Translations under genes and position numbers: made by a program
Shown: one piece after another, positions 22,812 through 32,110 of the stretch
How the letters are laid out: each line of letters starts with the position of its first letter
How positions within the stretch are numbered: position 1 is the first letter of the stretch
Source of the DNA: an uncultured Prevotellaceae bacterium
GTDB taxonomy: Bacteria; Bacteroidota; Bacteroidia; Bacteroidales; Bacteroidaceae
Length of the DNA: 64,000 bases
NCBI GenBank assembly: GCA_900316975.1
Contig: ONFA01000006.1
Coordinates: 1-64,000 of the forward strand
Direction of reading: 5' to 3'
The notes under the pieces: generated by a model
Databases searched by the model: none
What the model saw: only the letters and a program-made list of their open reading frames with translations
What the model was told of the DNA's origin: nothing

Positions 22812-24491
22812 TCACTTTTGGGGAACGGCGAGTAATTGTTGACGTATTGGGGCTGATTTTTCCTCATCATTTATGATGGTCGCTTGGGGGAATCGTTGAC
22901 GGAGTTGTACTTCTTCCTCCTCTGACATATTACCTTTGAAACGGATAGTGAAGTTTGTAATCTCGATGTTGTCCATCCATGCGGGAATGTTGACAGGAAC
23001 GTTCTTAAAAGTGAGATCCAAATTTGTGATACTGTCCACTCTGGAAAAAGTGGCAGGTACCTCCGGTCTTTTTTCATTCATCGTATACTGGAGCCCATAT
23101 TTGGCTTCTTCCTTCAGATGCGAAAGTTCCTCGGCTTCCTCGTCAGAATGGCGGGCGAACCACCCAATCTTAGGAATGAGCGCCTTGGTCTTGGCATCTT
23201 CTTCCACACCCACAAATCCTGCCCACAATTCCATTGGGAAGACCTTCAGTATTTCATGCGTGGCGGGGTCATAATAGGCATGTTTGAAAGGCACGCGCAC
23301 TATTTCTGAAGGCATGTCTTCTGCCCACAACCATTCTTTAATTACAGTCCCTTCTACCTTATCAATGAAAAAACGCAGGAACCAGCCGTCCAGTTTGGTC
23401 GTTTCCTTGGCATCAAGCATTCCGCACGACTTCTTGGACTTCAATTCGCCCACAGGCGTTTTCTTCACAATGTCTTGCCAGAAAGCCTGATTGGGGGTCC
23501 CTTCCGATGCTTTCACAAATTCTGTCAATATTTCATCCAATTCTTTTGACCACTTTTCAAGACCATACTTCGACAAGCCACGTGCCTTCTCGCGCACCTT
23601 CTGCCAGTCTTCAGGAGTGCCTTCGAGCGTGATGTACGGAATGCCGCATCCGACAGTCAAGTTCCAATAATTGAAATAAGTCTTGACCACATCTATCAAC
23701 GTGATTTGCGAGGCAATCCGCTCAGTGATGCCTGTGGTGGTGAAGTTGGCGGTCAGCATCTCCGACACATCTCCCTTCGTGTTCTGGGCAACACAAGCGG
23801 AAAAGTCGTTCAGCAGCAGTTCCCAATCGCCATTGCCTACCAGTTCCAAGATGTCATTGTTCGAATCCACCACTAAATCCATCTTCCCCTCATGCGTCAC
23901 AAAATAGTCACGCATCACGTCCGAATTTGCATTCACATAGGCAGAAAAGTTCTGTGCGATGATAAGCCACACAATGTCGGGCGAAAGCACCACGGGGCGA
24001 TGGTCAGCATACGCCTGCACCATACATTTATAAAAATTATCCTCTGCCATGTAGCAGAATTCGTCCTTGTCAAAACTGGTCTTCACCACCTGTCGAAGTT
24101 TGGACGGAATCTTCAGCGTATTGCCCACAATCTGATCAGCGAGCGCTTTACCGTCTTTGTGCATCGTCAATTTCTTCTTAGGGGCAGGCAACTCCCCATC
24201 CACAACGAAAGTGATGCTCGAGTTCGAGCGTTTGAGAATCTTGTCATTTTTCTTCTGCTTCTTGGACTTCTTGGCCGATGGAACCTTTTCTTGCATCGAT
24301 TGGCTAAAGGCTTCATCCACAATGTTGTCAATGTCGAAACGCTCCATTGGGGTGGATTTGTCAAGAGGCAATGGAAGTGTGTAGGCACGCACCTGAGATT
24401 GACCAGGCACGGCAGGTTGACTCAACCCATAACTGATGGAGGAGAAAGCGAGGCAAAATATTGCCAGGAAGGTGGTACGATTAGCTTTCAT
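22812..24491 (-). CDS. Exported DUF4419 protein
   Basis: A 559-residue protein with a signal peptide (about 1-24) and a DUF4419 domain (about 150-430) including the conserved HRPVVLSPDIVWLIIAQ segment. DUF4419 is found in bacteria and fungi and has no known function. After the signal comes a Lys-rich low-complexity region (about 75-95). The promoter -7 box is at 24531-24538. It is preceded by several TTCACAAA copies (24571, 24612, 24623) that might be a regulator site. Confidence 0.82.
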   Translation of the reverse strand: MKANRTTFLAIFCLAFSSISYGLSQPAVPGQSQVRAYTLPLPLDKSTPMERFDIDNIVDEAFSQSMQEKVPSAKKSKKQKKNDKILKRSNSSITFVVDGELPAPKKKLTMHKDGKALADQIVGNTLKIPSKLRQVVKTSFDKDEFCYMAEDNFYKCMVQAYADHRPVVLSPDIVWLIIAQNFSAYVNANSDVMRDYFVTHEGKMDLVVDSNNDILELVGNGDWELLLNDFSACVAQNTKGDVSEMLTANFTTTGITERIASQITLIDVVKTYFNYWNLTVGCGIPYITLEGTPEDWQKVREKARGLSKYGLEKWSKELDEILTEFVKASEGTPNQAFWQDIVKKTPVGELKSKKSCGMLDAKETTKLDGWFLRFFIDKVEGTVIKEWLWAEDMPSEIVRVPFKHAYYDPATHEILKVFPMELWAGFVGVEEDAKTKALIPKIGWFARHSDEEAEELSHLKEEAKYGLQYTMNEKRPEVPATFSRVDSITNLDLTFKNVPVNIPAWMDNIEITNFTIRFKGNMSEEEEVQLRQRFPQATIINDEEKSAPIRQQLLAVPQK

Positions 24492-24530
24492 AATGCGTAG
24501 TGTTTAGTTGGTGAAACATTTTTCTGCTAC

Positions 24531-24630
24531 AAAGTTACGCCTTTCGTTCTCAAAACACCAAGAAAATCAGTTCACAAAAAATTCACATTTTCAGATGCCC
24601 TTCAAAGATAATTCACAAATAGTTCACAAA
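24531..24630 (-). promoter_or_regulatory. DUF4419 promoter region with TTCACAAA repeats
   Basis: -7 box TAACTTTG on the minus strand (24531-24538). Upstream are three exact TTCACAAA copies (24571-24578, 24612-24619, 24623-24630) and a partial one (24582). Spacing is irregular; an operator role is a guess. Confidence 0.45.
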
Positions 24631-24692
24631 GGGTAGAAAACAGGGTGGAAAGTTTTAATAATATCTATCTGAAAAACAATAAGAAGATAATA

Positions 24693-26288
24693 TTAAAAAT
24701 TTTCAATTATCTGTTCTAAAGTAATATCTGCATCAGTGATATGGAAACCATGCTTCTTGAGTGTAGATTTACGCTTCTTAACAGCGGATTCTCCAACATT
24801 GAAGATATTGGCAAGCGTAGCGTTAGACTCTTTCAGACGCACCAACATACACAAATGGACGTCCTTTTCCTTGAAGTCCGGGTATTGCTGACGCAGTTTC
24901 TTCACAAAGTCATTATCGGTTTCATTGATGAGCTTTTCCATTTCCGCCCATGCCCTCTCCGTGCGTTTCTCCTGCTTGGAATCGGAAGGGTGCTTGTGGG
25001 CAGATTCCAAACGCTGCACCAGACGTTTCTGCTGCACTGCATGAGTGAGGGTGCGCTGCTGGTGTTGTTCCAGCAGATGCTGTTCCACTTCCACTGGCGC
25101 ATCGGGTTGACACACAGGGCGTTTGCGCACATAATAGAAGTAGAACACGATGCCTGCTATCAGCAGGAGGAAAACGAGGACGAATGCTATAATCCATCCG
25201 TGAAGTTCGGTTTCGTGGCGCACCTCCTCCTCCTTCTTTTCTTGAATGACGACGGCATCTTTCACTTGCTGCTCACGGGAGAAGCGGTCCTCCAGAAACA
25301 GGTAAGCAGAATCCACATAAGCATAGAGGGAGTCAACATTGCGGCTCTGCACAGCAATTTCTGACAAAGTACGAAGGGCGAGATATCTGTTGACATAGTC
25401 GTCTGAATCACAACGGATGGTGTCGAGTACGGCTTTTGCCTGCTCCAACGAATCGTTGGCGTAATAGCATTGTGCCAATGAGAGCAAAGAAGATGCGAGA
25501 GTGGTGCTGTCAGCCGTCTCTACACCTATTTTTGCATAGAGAAGGGCGTGCCAGAAGGCACCCACATAGCAATAGGTATCGGAAAGTCCCATGCACATAC
25601 TGTTTTGGGCCTCACGCAGATGGTTTTCCTCAGCCAATTCATATCCTTTCAGATAATACTCAAGAGCACTGTCGGGTTCGGCTGCAGCCAGATAGGAGGC
25701 AGCCACGTGCCCCATGATGAGCACTTCGTTGTTGATATCATCATCAACCTTGTGATAGATTTCCAATGCTTTTAGAGCTTGCCGAGTGGCATCCCGAGGA
25801 TTCTCCCAACTGGTGGTGAGGCTGAGCAGGGTGTGCGCCAGATAGCAGGTGTGCCAATCTTCACACTGTTGGCTGCCCCGAATGGACTGTTGAAGCAGCT
25901 CACCACACAGTTCAAGACTATCGCTGTTGGTATAGAAAACACTCATATAGTAGCAGCCTTGGGCATAGCGACGCTGAAGAACAGGGTCAGAGGTTTGCCC
26001 ATCCCGCGAAGCTTTACGATAGTAGTCATAACTTTCCCGAATAAGAGAATCGCTGGTGACGCCATCTCCTCGGTGGTTGGACACGATGGAGCGCAACAAG
26101 CCATACAAAGCACGCTGGGACTCGTTCAGATCCTCCTGCAAAATGCTGTCCAGACACACTGCTGCACTATCAGGCTGTGCTGGAAGAAAACTTTCGGCAC
26201 GGTCGAGAAGTGCGTCTGTTTGGCGGTTGCAGCAACTGGACAGGAAGGACAGCCATGCAACCAGTGAAAAAAAGAGAATCTTTTTCAT
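24693..26288 (-). CDS. Membrane TPR protein with C-terminal HTH, putative regulator
   Basis: A 531-residue protein with a lipobox-like signal (FLSSCC, Cys 19-20), TPR repeats (about 25-340), one transmembrane helix (about 365-390) and a cytoplasmic C-terminal part (about 440-531). The latter ends in a LuxR-like helix-turn-helix (ATLANIFNVGESAVKKRKS). This is a Bacteroidetes one-component membrane regulator layout: periplasmic sensor, cytoplasmic DNA-binding tail. No phosphoacceptor domain is seen. Its ATG overlaps the TGA of the upstream pseudoprotease gene (ATGA), so it is the fourth gene of the DUF4835-recN operon. Confidence 0.8.
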   Translation of the reverse strand: MKKILFFSLVAWLSFLSSCCNRQTDALLDRAESFLPAQPDSAAVCLDSILQEDLNESQRALYGLLRSIVSNHRGDGVTSDSLIRESYDYYRKASRDGQTSDPVLQRRYAQGCYYMSVFYTNSDSLELCGELLQQSIRGSQQCEDWHTCYLAHTLLSLTTSWENPRDATRQALKALEIYHKVDDDINNEVLIMGHVAASYLAAAEPDSALEYYLKGYELAEENHLREAQNSMCMGLSDTYCYVGAFWHALLYAKIGVETADSTTLASSLLSLAQCYYANDSLEQAKAVLDTIRCDSDDYVNRYLALRTLSEIAVQSRNVDSLYAYVDSAYLFLEDRFSREQQVKDAVVIQEKKEEEVRHETELHGWIIAFVLVFLLLIAGIVFYFYYVRKRPVCQPDAPVEVEQHLLEQHQQRTLTHAVQQKRLVQRLESAHKHPSDSKQEKRTERAWAEMEKLINETDNDFVKKLRQQYPDFKEKDVHLCMLVRLKESNATLANIFNVGESAVKKRKSTLKKHGFHITDADITLEQIIENF

Positions 26289-27997
26289 TTAGCAAAAAGG
26301 GTGTCCATCAGTTTTTGAGCGGTTTCATCGCCCATTTCGATTGCTTTTTGGAGGTTAGTACGGGAATTTGTCTTATCGCCTTTCTGAAACTGGGCATAAC
26401 CAAGAATCCGATAGGCATCGATGATGTGAGGATTAAGGCGAAGCGCATCCTGGCACGACTTGATGCACTCGTCGAACAGGCTAACACGAACTGCAAGGGC
26501 CGCACGTTCCACATGGTAGAGAGATTCACGAGGTGCCAACTCTATGGCGCGGTTGATGTCGTCCAAGGCTGGCTGGTACATACGGGCATTGAGTTCTATT
26601 TGGGAACGCTCATAATAGAAAACAGGGCTGACCTGATTGTTCATCAGGTAGGCATATTGATTATAGTCCAGCACCGCCTCACGGTACTTGCCAGCATTGG
26701 CATAGAGTTGCCCACGACGAATCACATAACTGGCCGCTTCGCCAGGCATGGGATTGCCAAACATGGCAAGAGCACTGTCAATCGGCTCCATCACCAGGTC
26801 GATGGAATCACCCCTCCCCTCGCGAGCCATGCTGATGGCATAGAGATAGACAGGAGTACCGCCACTCTCACGGTTGAGAATCTCATAGATAGCCAAAGCA
26901 CCATCATAATCCCGCTTATTCATCAGTAATTGAGCCTTCAGAATCTGACATTTTGTATTGGTAGTTTTACGTTCATTTTCGTCGGACTTGGAGGCATTGA
27001 GCGATAGGGCTTTCTCGACGTATTGAATCGCCACATCTTCGTTCCATTTCTCATAGGCAGGTTCAGGCTGCAGACGGAGTTTATCGAAGATGAGCGACGC
27101 CACATTATAGTTGCCATTGACCTTGTCTTCCACCAACGAGAGATAGTGCTGCATATCGCGGTCAGCCTCATCAAAACGGGTCAAGTCAATCAGCGGGGTG
27201 GCTCGGCGAAGATAGCCTTCTGCATTGTTAGGATAGGCAGCAATGAAACGATTAACCATGTCCATATATTCCTCATTATCAGCAGAGCGAGACTTGGCAT
27301 AAAGATAGACCAACGCTTCTTCAGGTGTGTCTGGCAATGCCTTAGGAATATATATGTTGTTCAATGCTACTGCAGCAGAACTGCTGGAGAAGGCTGCCAC
27401 CTTCAGTTCTTTGCTGAACCGGATGTCAAGCACATGACTCCTACCTGCTATTTGAGCATGAAGAATGCCCATCAAAACACCCGACGCATTGAACACAGGC
27501 GCACCTATCAACGACTCATCCACTTGTTGATCCAAAGTATAATATGCGTACTTGCCTTGAATCATGGCGGTGTCAGCCACCGTTGCCTGCACACTCTCCA
27601 TTGTTCCATTTTCTGCACGCTTCAACACATAAACCGTCGATTTCATCGGCTGAACGGAGGAAACTACAGGAATGACCACATTCCCCTTGATACCGACTTG
27701 AAAACGCACCAACGAATAACTGTCGTCAGCACCTAAAATAAGGTCAACATCCGCCTGCTTACCGCTGGAATCTATCACCGATGCTTGATATGCATTTTTG
27801 AAGATTCGGTAATCAGCAACCGCTTCACCGTTTGTCCCCACATAGAATGCAATGCCCTGATGCAGCAAATTGCCTTGACGGTCATAGGTATTCAGAGAGA
27901 CGATACCCTTCCCCACCTTCGAGGTGAACTTGGGTTGGGCAAAACTTGCCAATGCTGCAATGCAAAGGACAAAGGTGAGCAAAAGATTCTTTTTCAT
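26285..27997 (-). CDS. Trypsin-like pseudoprotease with TPR domain
   Basis: A 570-residue exported protein: signal peptide (about 1-20), a trypsin/HtrA-like double barrel (about 25-215) and TPR repeats (about 225-570). The protease fold is recognisable but all three catalytic positions look lost. Arg64 stands for His (ADYRIFKNA against the usual TNYHVV.NA), Ser94 or neighbour for Asp, and Ile164 for Ser (LIGAPVFN against SGGPVFN). It is therefore probably a binding protein. The ATG at 27997 overlaps the recN TGA (ATGA) and its own TGA overlaps the next ATG, so translation is coupled on both sides. Confidence 0.8.
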   Translation of the reverse strand: MKKNLLLTFVLCIAALASFAQPKFTSKVGKGIVSLNTYDRQGNLLHQGIAFYVGTNGEAVADYRIFKNAYQASVIDSSGKQADVDLILGADDSYSLVRFQVGIKGNVVIPVVSSVQPMKSTVYVLKRAENGTMESVQATVADTAMIQGKYAYYTLDQQVDESLIGAPVFNASGVLMGILHAQIAGRSHVLDIRFSKELKVAAFSSSSAAVALNNIYIPKALPDTPEEALVYLYAKSRSADNEEYMDMVNRFIAAYPNNAEGYLRRATPLIDLTRFDEADRDMQHYLSLVEDKVNGNYNVASLIFDKLRLQPEPAYEKWNEDVAIQYVEKALSLNASKSDENERKTTNTKCQILKAQLLMNKRDYDGALAIYEILNRESGGTPVYLYAISMAREGRGDSIDLVMEPIDSALAMFGNPMPGEAASYVIRRGQLYANAGKYREAVLDYNQYAYLMNNQVSPVFYYERSQIELNARMYQPALDDINRAIELAPRESLYHVERAALAVRVSLFDECIKSCQDALRLNPHIIDAYRILGYAQFQKGDKTNSRTNLQKAIEMGDETAQKLMDTLFAK

Positions 27998-29664
27998 AAG
28001 CCTAAAAGGATTCGTGCATTGTCGAGCGCCGCCTGTGTCAGCTTCTCGCCACTGAGCATGCAAGCAATTTCCTCTACACGTTGTTCGCTTGTCAGCGGTA
28101 TGATATGGCTGAGCGTTGCATCGGCAGTCTCTTCCTTGTATACTTTATAATGATGGTCACCCAAGGCTGCGATTTGTGGCAGATGGGTAATAGAAATGAC
28201 TTGTCGTTCATGGTCGCCCATCTCCCGCATGATACGTGCCATTTTTTCAGCGATGGAACCGCTCACACCCGTATCAATCTCGTCAAAAATGATGGTGGGG
28301 AGTTTCACCGCACCAGCAACGAGTGCCTTGAGCGAAAGCATCACACGAGCGATTTCACCACCTGATGCAATCTGGCTGACGGGCTTAGGTTCGCCTGTCT
28401 TGTTGGCGTTGAAAAGGAACTGTACTTGGTCGTATCCTGTGGGGGTAAGTTCCGATGGAATCGCCAAAACGGAGCATTTGAATTGCACATTGGGCATGCC
28501 TAATGGCAAGAGCCGCGTTTCCATCTCTTTTTCCACCCTATGGGCTGCCGCCACACGCTGTTGCGAGAGCCTCTTTGCCAGCACCGACACTGTTTCTTCT
28601 TGAGCTTCCACTTTTCGCTGAAGTTCTTCGATGAAATCATCAGAATGGGTAATGCGAGACAGCTTTTCCTCCATCTCTTTCTGGATAGACAACAGTTCTT
28701 CCACACTTTCCACACCATGTTTCTTTTGCAAAGTATAAATGGTGTTCAAACGATCATTCACCTGCTCCAACCGCAGGGGATCATACTCCACATCTTCTGC
28801 ATGACCCTCCAATTCGTTTGCCACATCTTTTAGTTCTATATAGCACGAATCGAGGCGTCCTGCCCATTCATTGGCAGTTGAATAGACCGATGAAATCGAC
28901 TGGACAGCGGAAAGACTCTGCTTGAGCATCCCCAACACATCTGTTCCGTCATTGGATGATTGCAAGTAATTGGCAGCCGTATATAATGAAGATTTGATGT
29001 CTTCGGCATGTTCTAACGTTTCAGCCTCTTCTTCCAATTCTTCCTGTTCGCCTTCCTGCAAATCGGCATCAGCCAACTGGTTCACTTGGAAACTCAAGTA
29101 ATCTTCGTTTTCCCTTCCACTTTTTGCTTCTTCCCGCGCCATATCCAACTGCTTGAGGAGAAGACGATACTCTTTATATGCAACCTTATAGGCATCAAGT
29201 ACATCCCGATGATTAGCAACGATGTCAAGCACACTCAACTGGAAATCCTCCTTGCCAAGCAGTAAGTTCTTATGCTGCGAATGCACATCGAGAAGTTGCT
29301 CGCCCAGTTCTTTCAGTTGAGAAAGCGAAGCGGGGGTATCATTGATAAAGGCGCGCGACTTACCTACAGCAGTCAGTTCACGACGGATAATACACTCTAT
29401 ACCATCGAAGTCAAGGTCATTTTCCTGAAAAAAAGCATCCAGCTGATAAGATGAGACATCAAAGACAGCCTCCACCACACAACGCTTGGCACCAGCCTTG
29501 ATGGATCGGGAATCGGCGCGCTGCCCCAAAAGTAAAGAGATTGCACCGATAATGATGGACTTTCCCGCACCAGTCTCACCTGTAATCACAGAAAAGCCCG
29601 TATGAAAATCAATATCTAAATGCTCAATCAGAGCATAATTCTCTATGTGCAGATGGCGTATCAT
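27994..29664 (-). CDS. recN: DNA repair protein RecN
   Basis: SMC-like ATPase acting early in double-strand break repair. The 556 residues show Walker A GETGAGKS near the start, long coiled-coil arms (about 150-370), the ABC signature ASGGEIARVMLS, and Walker B with D-loop IIFDEIDTGVSG. The ATG at 29664 overlaps the TGA of the DUF4835 gene (ATGA), so the shorter start MIRHLHIENYAL is chosen. Linkage of coaBC, DUF4835 and recN is common in Bacteroidales. Confidence 0.97.
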   Translation of the reverse strand: MIRHLHIENYALIEHLDIDFHTGFSVITGETGAGKSIIIGAISLLLGQRADSRSIKAGAKRCVVEAVFDVSSYQLDAFFQENDLDFDGIECIIRRELTAVGKSRAFINDTPASLSQLKELGEQLLDVHSQHKNLLLGKEDFQLSVLDIVANHRDVLDAYKVAYKEYRLLLKQLDMAREEAKSGRENEDYLSFQVNQLADADLQEGEQEELEEEAETLEHAEDIKSSLYTAANYLQSSNDGTDVLGMLKQSLSAVQSISSVYSTANEWAGRLDSCYIELKDVANELEGHAEDVEYDPLRLEQVNDRLNTIYTLQKKHGVESVEELLSIQKEMEEKLSRITHSDDFIEELQRKVEAQEETVSVLAKRLSQQRVAAAHRVEKEMETRLLPLGMPNVQFKCSVLAIPSELTPTGYDQVQFLFNANKTGEPKPVSQIASGGEIARVMLSLKALVAGAVKLPTIIFDEIDTGVSGSIAEKMARIMREMGDHERQVISITHLPQIAALGDHHYKVYKEETADATLSHIIPLTSEQRVEEIACMLSGEKLTQAALDNARILLGL

Positions 29665-30581
29665 TTCTTGATTCTGTTCCAATATGTGTTCTGGCTTGCA
29701 TTGATTTCAGACACAATGTCATACACAGCCTGCTTTTCCTTGTCTGTCCCATGCCCTGAATAGATGTTGACGATTTCATCACGCTTGAAATCCGTGAAAA
29801 TCTGAGGCAACTGCGAGAGAGGCTTGCTAGTACGGGCTTCTTTCAACATCTCCAATGCCTCCGTGATGGCAGCACGTCCTCTGTCTGCATTTTGTGCCAT
29901 TTCATCGAGTCCTTGGCGATGATATTTGTACTGCATCTGGCGCAATGGTTCCAACGATGAATCCATATAGTCGTTGATGATGGCATGGCGGTTTTTCGTG
30001 TCATCGAAGGCTCTCCATCCTGGATTCGACATGGCCTGAGCATTGTTCACGATACTTTCCACCATGCGCAGGACTTCTGTTCCACCTAATGGAGAGAAAG
30101 TGTCCAAATCCATTCCAATGAAAAGATAGGCATAGTAGGCCAGCAGCGCCGTCAAATTATTATCCATATTGTTGATGTTGAACTCAAGCACATCTTGCTC
30201 TTGATAAGCAAAGGTGAATTCCGTATCACGCATGGAAAAGACTGTAGTGCTATAACCTGAATTGAACACGGGTCGTGTCACCTGATAGAGCAGTTCACAA
30301 TTGAACATGTTGCTGGATTTGTCATATTTCTTGACGGTGATGTTCATCATGCAGTCAATCCGCTCCGCTTTTTGGAACTGCAAATCAGTCCACGAGCGAT
30401 TGTTCATGAACTCATTAATGGCCGTTTCCAGCGACTCGAACACGCTGGTGTTCGTTCCCTGTATCTGGGAATGATTGAGCCTGACCGTGCAATTCAATTC
30501 TTGCCCCTTGACAAGAGTGACGAAAGAGCACCCCAGGAACAAACAAACGAGAGTAGTTAATTTGATGAAATTTTGAGACAT
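29661..30581 (-). CDS. Exported DUF4835 protein
   Basis: A 306-residue secreted protein with signal peptide (about 1-26) that matches DUF4835 along its length (LNCTVRLNHSQIQGTN start, YYAYLFIGMDLDTFSPLGG middle). Function unknown; the family is confined to Bacteroidetes and usually lies next to recN. It is the first gene of a four-gene operon with ATGA overlaps, preceded by a -7 box at 30620-30627. Confidence 0.87.
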   Translation of the reverse strand: MSQNFIKLTTLVCLFLGCSFVTLVKGQELNCTVRLNHSQIQGTNTSVFESLETAINEFMNNRSWTDLQFQKAERIDCMMNITVKKYDKSSNMFNCELLYQVTRPVFNSGYSTTVFSMRDTEFTFAYQEQDVLEFNINNMDNNLTALLAYYAYLFIGMDLDTFSPLGGTEVLRMVESIVNNAQAMSNPGWRAFDDTKNRHAIINDYMDSSLEPLRQMQYKYHRQGLDEMAQNADRGRAAITEALEMLKEARTSKPLSQLPQIFTDFKRDEIVNIYSGHGTDKEKQAVYDIVSEINASQNTYWNRIKK

Positions 30582-30924
30582 AAGAACTGGGCTTCAGCGC
30601 CCTCAACGCTATTTTTCGGCAAAAGTAACACTTTCTCCCGACTTACCCAAATAATTGCCCCGCTTTTTGTCTTTTTGGCACACCATCATGAGGACACGCC
30701 CTATTATGTTTCACAAATGGCGGCATCATGTTGCTTTCTATAAAAAAGCGTTCTTTTTATCGAAGATTTTATCTTTTTTTTCTTTTACTTAACAAAAAAA
30801 TGTTGTACATTTGCAACGAAAAGGAAAAAGGCAAAATACAATTAAAAAGGTGGCAAGTGGCGGTTCACTTGTACACTCAATAAAAACTCAAAAAAAATTC
30901 TCAACCGCGAGAAACAAAAAAGTT
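30582..30924. other. Divergent promoter region and TM2 gene leader
   Basis: Carries a minus -7 box (CAAAAGTA, 30620-30627; TACTTTTG on the minus strand) for the DUF4835-recN operon. A plus -7 box TACATTTG (30806-30813) serves the TM2 gene. The plus leader (about 30818-30924) is AT-rich with hairpins CAAGTG-GCGGTT-CACTTG (about 30854-30871) and TTCTC-AACCGC-GAGAA. No gene or known riboswitch is seen; 30640-30780 shows nothing definite. Confidence 0.6.
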
Positions 30925-31152
30925 ATGAAGAATAAGACAACTGCAGGTATTCTTGCAATCCTTTTGGGATGGTTAGGTATTCACAAGTTCTACCTCGGCA
31001 ACAACAAGGGCGGTATCATCTACCTCCTTCTGGGTCTTTGCTGTGGTATCGGCGGTATCCTTGGTCTCATCGACGGTATCATCTACCTCATGGACACTGA
31101 AGAGAAGTTCCAGGAGCGTATCAGCGCTAACAAGGTGTTCGACTTCATGTAA
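30925..31152 (+). CDS. TM2 domain membrane protein
   Basis: A 75-residue protein with two hydrophobic segments linked by a short loop. It has the TM2 signature: a first helix AGILAILLGWLGIHKFYLG, then a Gly/Leu-rich second helix ending in LIDGIIYL. TM2 proteins occur widely but their role is unknown. The start at 30925 is the Met directly before the first helix; longer versions would translate the structured leader. It is followed 41 bases later by a tiny lipoprotein gene. Confidence 0.88.
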   Translation: MKNKTTAGILAILLGWLGIHKFYLGNNKGGIIYLLLGLCCGIGGILGLIDGIIYLMDTEEKFQERISANKVFDFM

Positions 31153-31193
31153 TCCAATCGACTTGTCATCAAACAAGGTAAAGATTGTCGATC

Positions 31194-31394
31194 ATGAAAA
31201 AGATCCTTTTTGTCGCAGTTGCTTTTGCTGCCATCTCATTTGCTTCATGTAGCGGTTGCGCAGGCAAACTTGACGAAATACAGAAAGCAGCAGACTCTCT
31301 TGAAGCAGTGATGGATTCTGCAAATAGCCAAATTGAGGAGGTTGACTCTGTATATGGAGAGGCAGTTGACTCTATCGAGGCTTTTGCCGAATAA
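31194..31394 (+). CDS. Very small lipoprotein
   Basis: A 66-residue predicted lipoprotein: signal with lipobox FASC (Cys 18), then a Cys-containing CSGCAG and an acidic helical heptad-like segment (KLDEIQKAADSLEAVMDSA and on) of about 45 residues. The mature part could form a trimeric coiled coil like Lpp, though no covalent-anchor Lys is at the very C-terminus (it ends in Glu). Acidic and Ser-rich; no family recognised. A strong terminator follows at 31443. Confidence 0.78.
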   Translation: MKKILFVAVAFAAISFASCSGCAGKLDEIQKAADSLEAVMDSANSQIEEVDSVYGEAVDSIEAFAE

Positions 31395-31442
31395 TCAAAG
31401 AACGCTCCACGGGGCAATTGTTTCCGAAACTGGAGCACAAAT

Positions 31443-31476
31443 AAGGGGCTATGTCAAAGAACTAGGCCCCTTTTTA
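31443..31476 (+). terminator. Intrinsic terminator after the small lipoprotein
   Basis: Stem AAGGGGC (31443-31449) / GCCCCTT (31466-31472) followed by TTTTATTTTT. Confidence 0.88.
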
Positions 31477-31522
31477 TTTTTCGGTTATAAGTTCAATTTC
31501 ACATCCCAGAACTCATCAACAA

Positions 31523-32110
31523 ATGGACAAATTCTTTCTTAACAACACATTCGTCATTGACGAGAAAATTGCCGCATTCAAACTTTCTAATGCCTACAAG
31601 GTGTATAACGGGGAGGGACAAGAAGTGGGCGCCATCCAAGAACACAAGTCCTTTTTCCACATCATGCTTGGACTCATCTTACCTGACAGCATGATGCCTT
31701 TCGAGCTCAACATCTTAAACATTGACGGCAAGCGTATTGCGCAACTCAAACGTAATATGACCCTTTTCATGTCTAAGGTTCTGATTTACAACGAGGCGGG
31801 TATGCCCATCGGCTCTTTCAAGCAGAAATTCGCACTTCTAAAACCCAAATTCACTTTAGTGGACAATCTCGGACACGAAATCGCCACCATCAAGGGGGAC
31901 TGGAAGGCTTGGAATTTCGAGATTACAGATGCCGCAGGTCAACAGATTGGCAGCGTTGACAAGAAATGGAATGGCGTGGCAAAAGAACTATTCACCACTG
32001 CCGACAAGTACGCAGTCAACATCGAGCCAAGTGTGACGGATGAAAACACGCGTGTGGCTGTTGCATCTGTTGCCGCAGCAATCGATATGATTCTCAAGGA
32101 AGGAAATTAA
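31523..32110 (+). CDS. LURP-one-related/scramblase-like protein
   Basis: A 195-residue protein with the beta-strand rhythm of the LURP-one/phospholipid scramblase (Tubby-like) fold: repeated strands ending in ..I.N..G..IG.. and FEITDAAGQQIGSVDKK. No signal peptide. The C-terminal Ala-rich helix (about 175-192) resembles the buried helix of this fold. Molecular function of bacterial members is unknown. It ends 4 bp past the stop of the convergent coaBC gene. Confidence 0.72.
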   Translation: MDKFFLNNTFVIDEKIAAFKLSNAYKVYNGEGQEVGAIQEHKSFFHIMLGLILPDSMMPFELNILNIDGKRIAQLKRNMTLFMSKVLIYNEAGMPIGSFKQKFALLKPKFTLVDNLGHEIATIKGDWKAWNFEITDAAGQQIGSVDKKWNGVAKELFTTADKYAVNIEPSVTDENTRVAVASVAAAIDMILKEGN

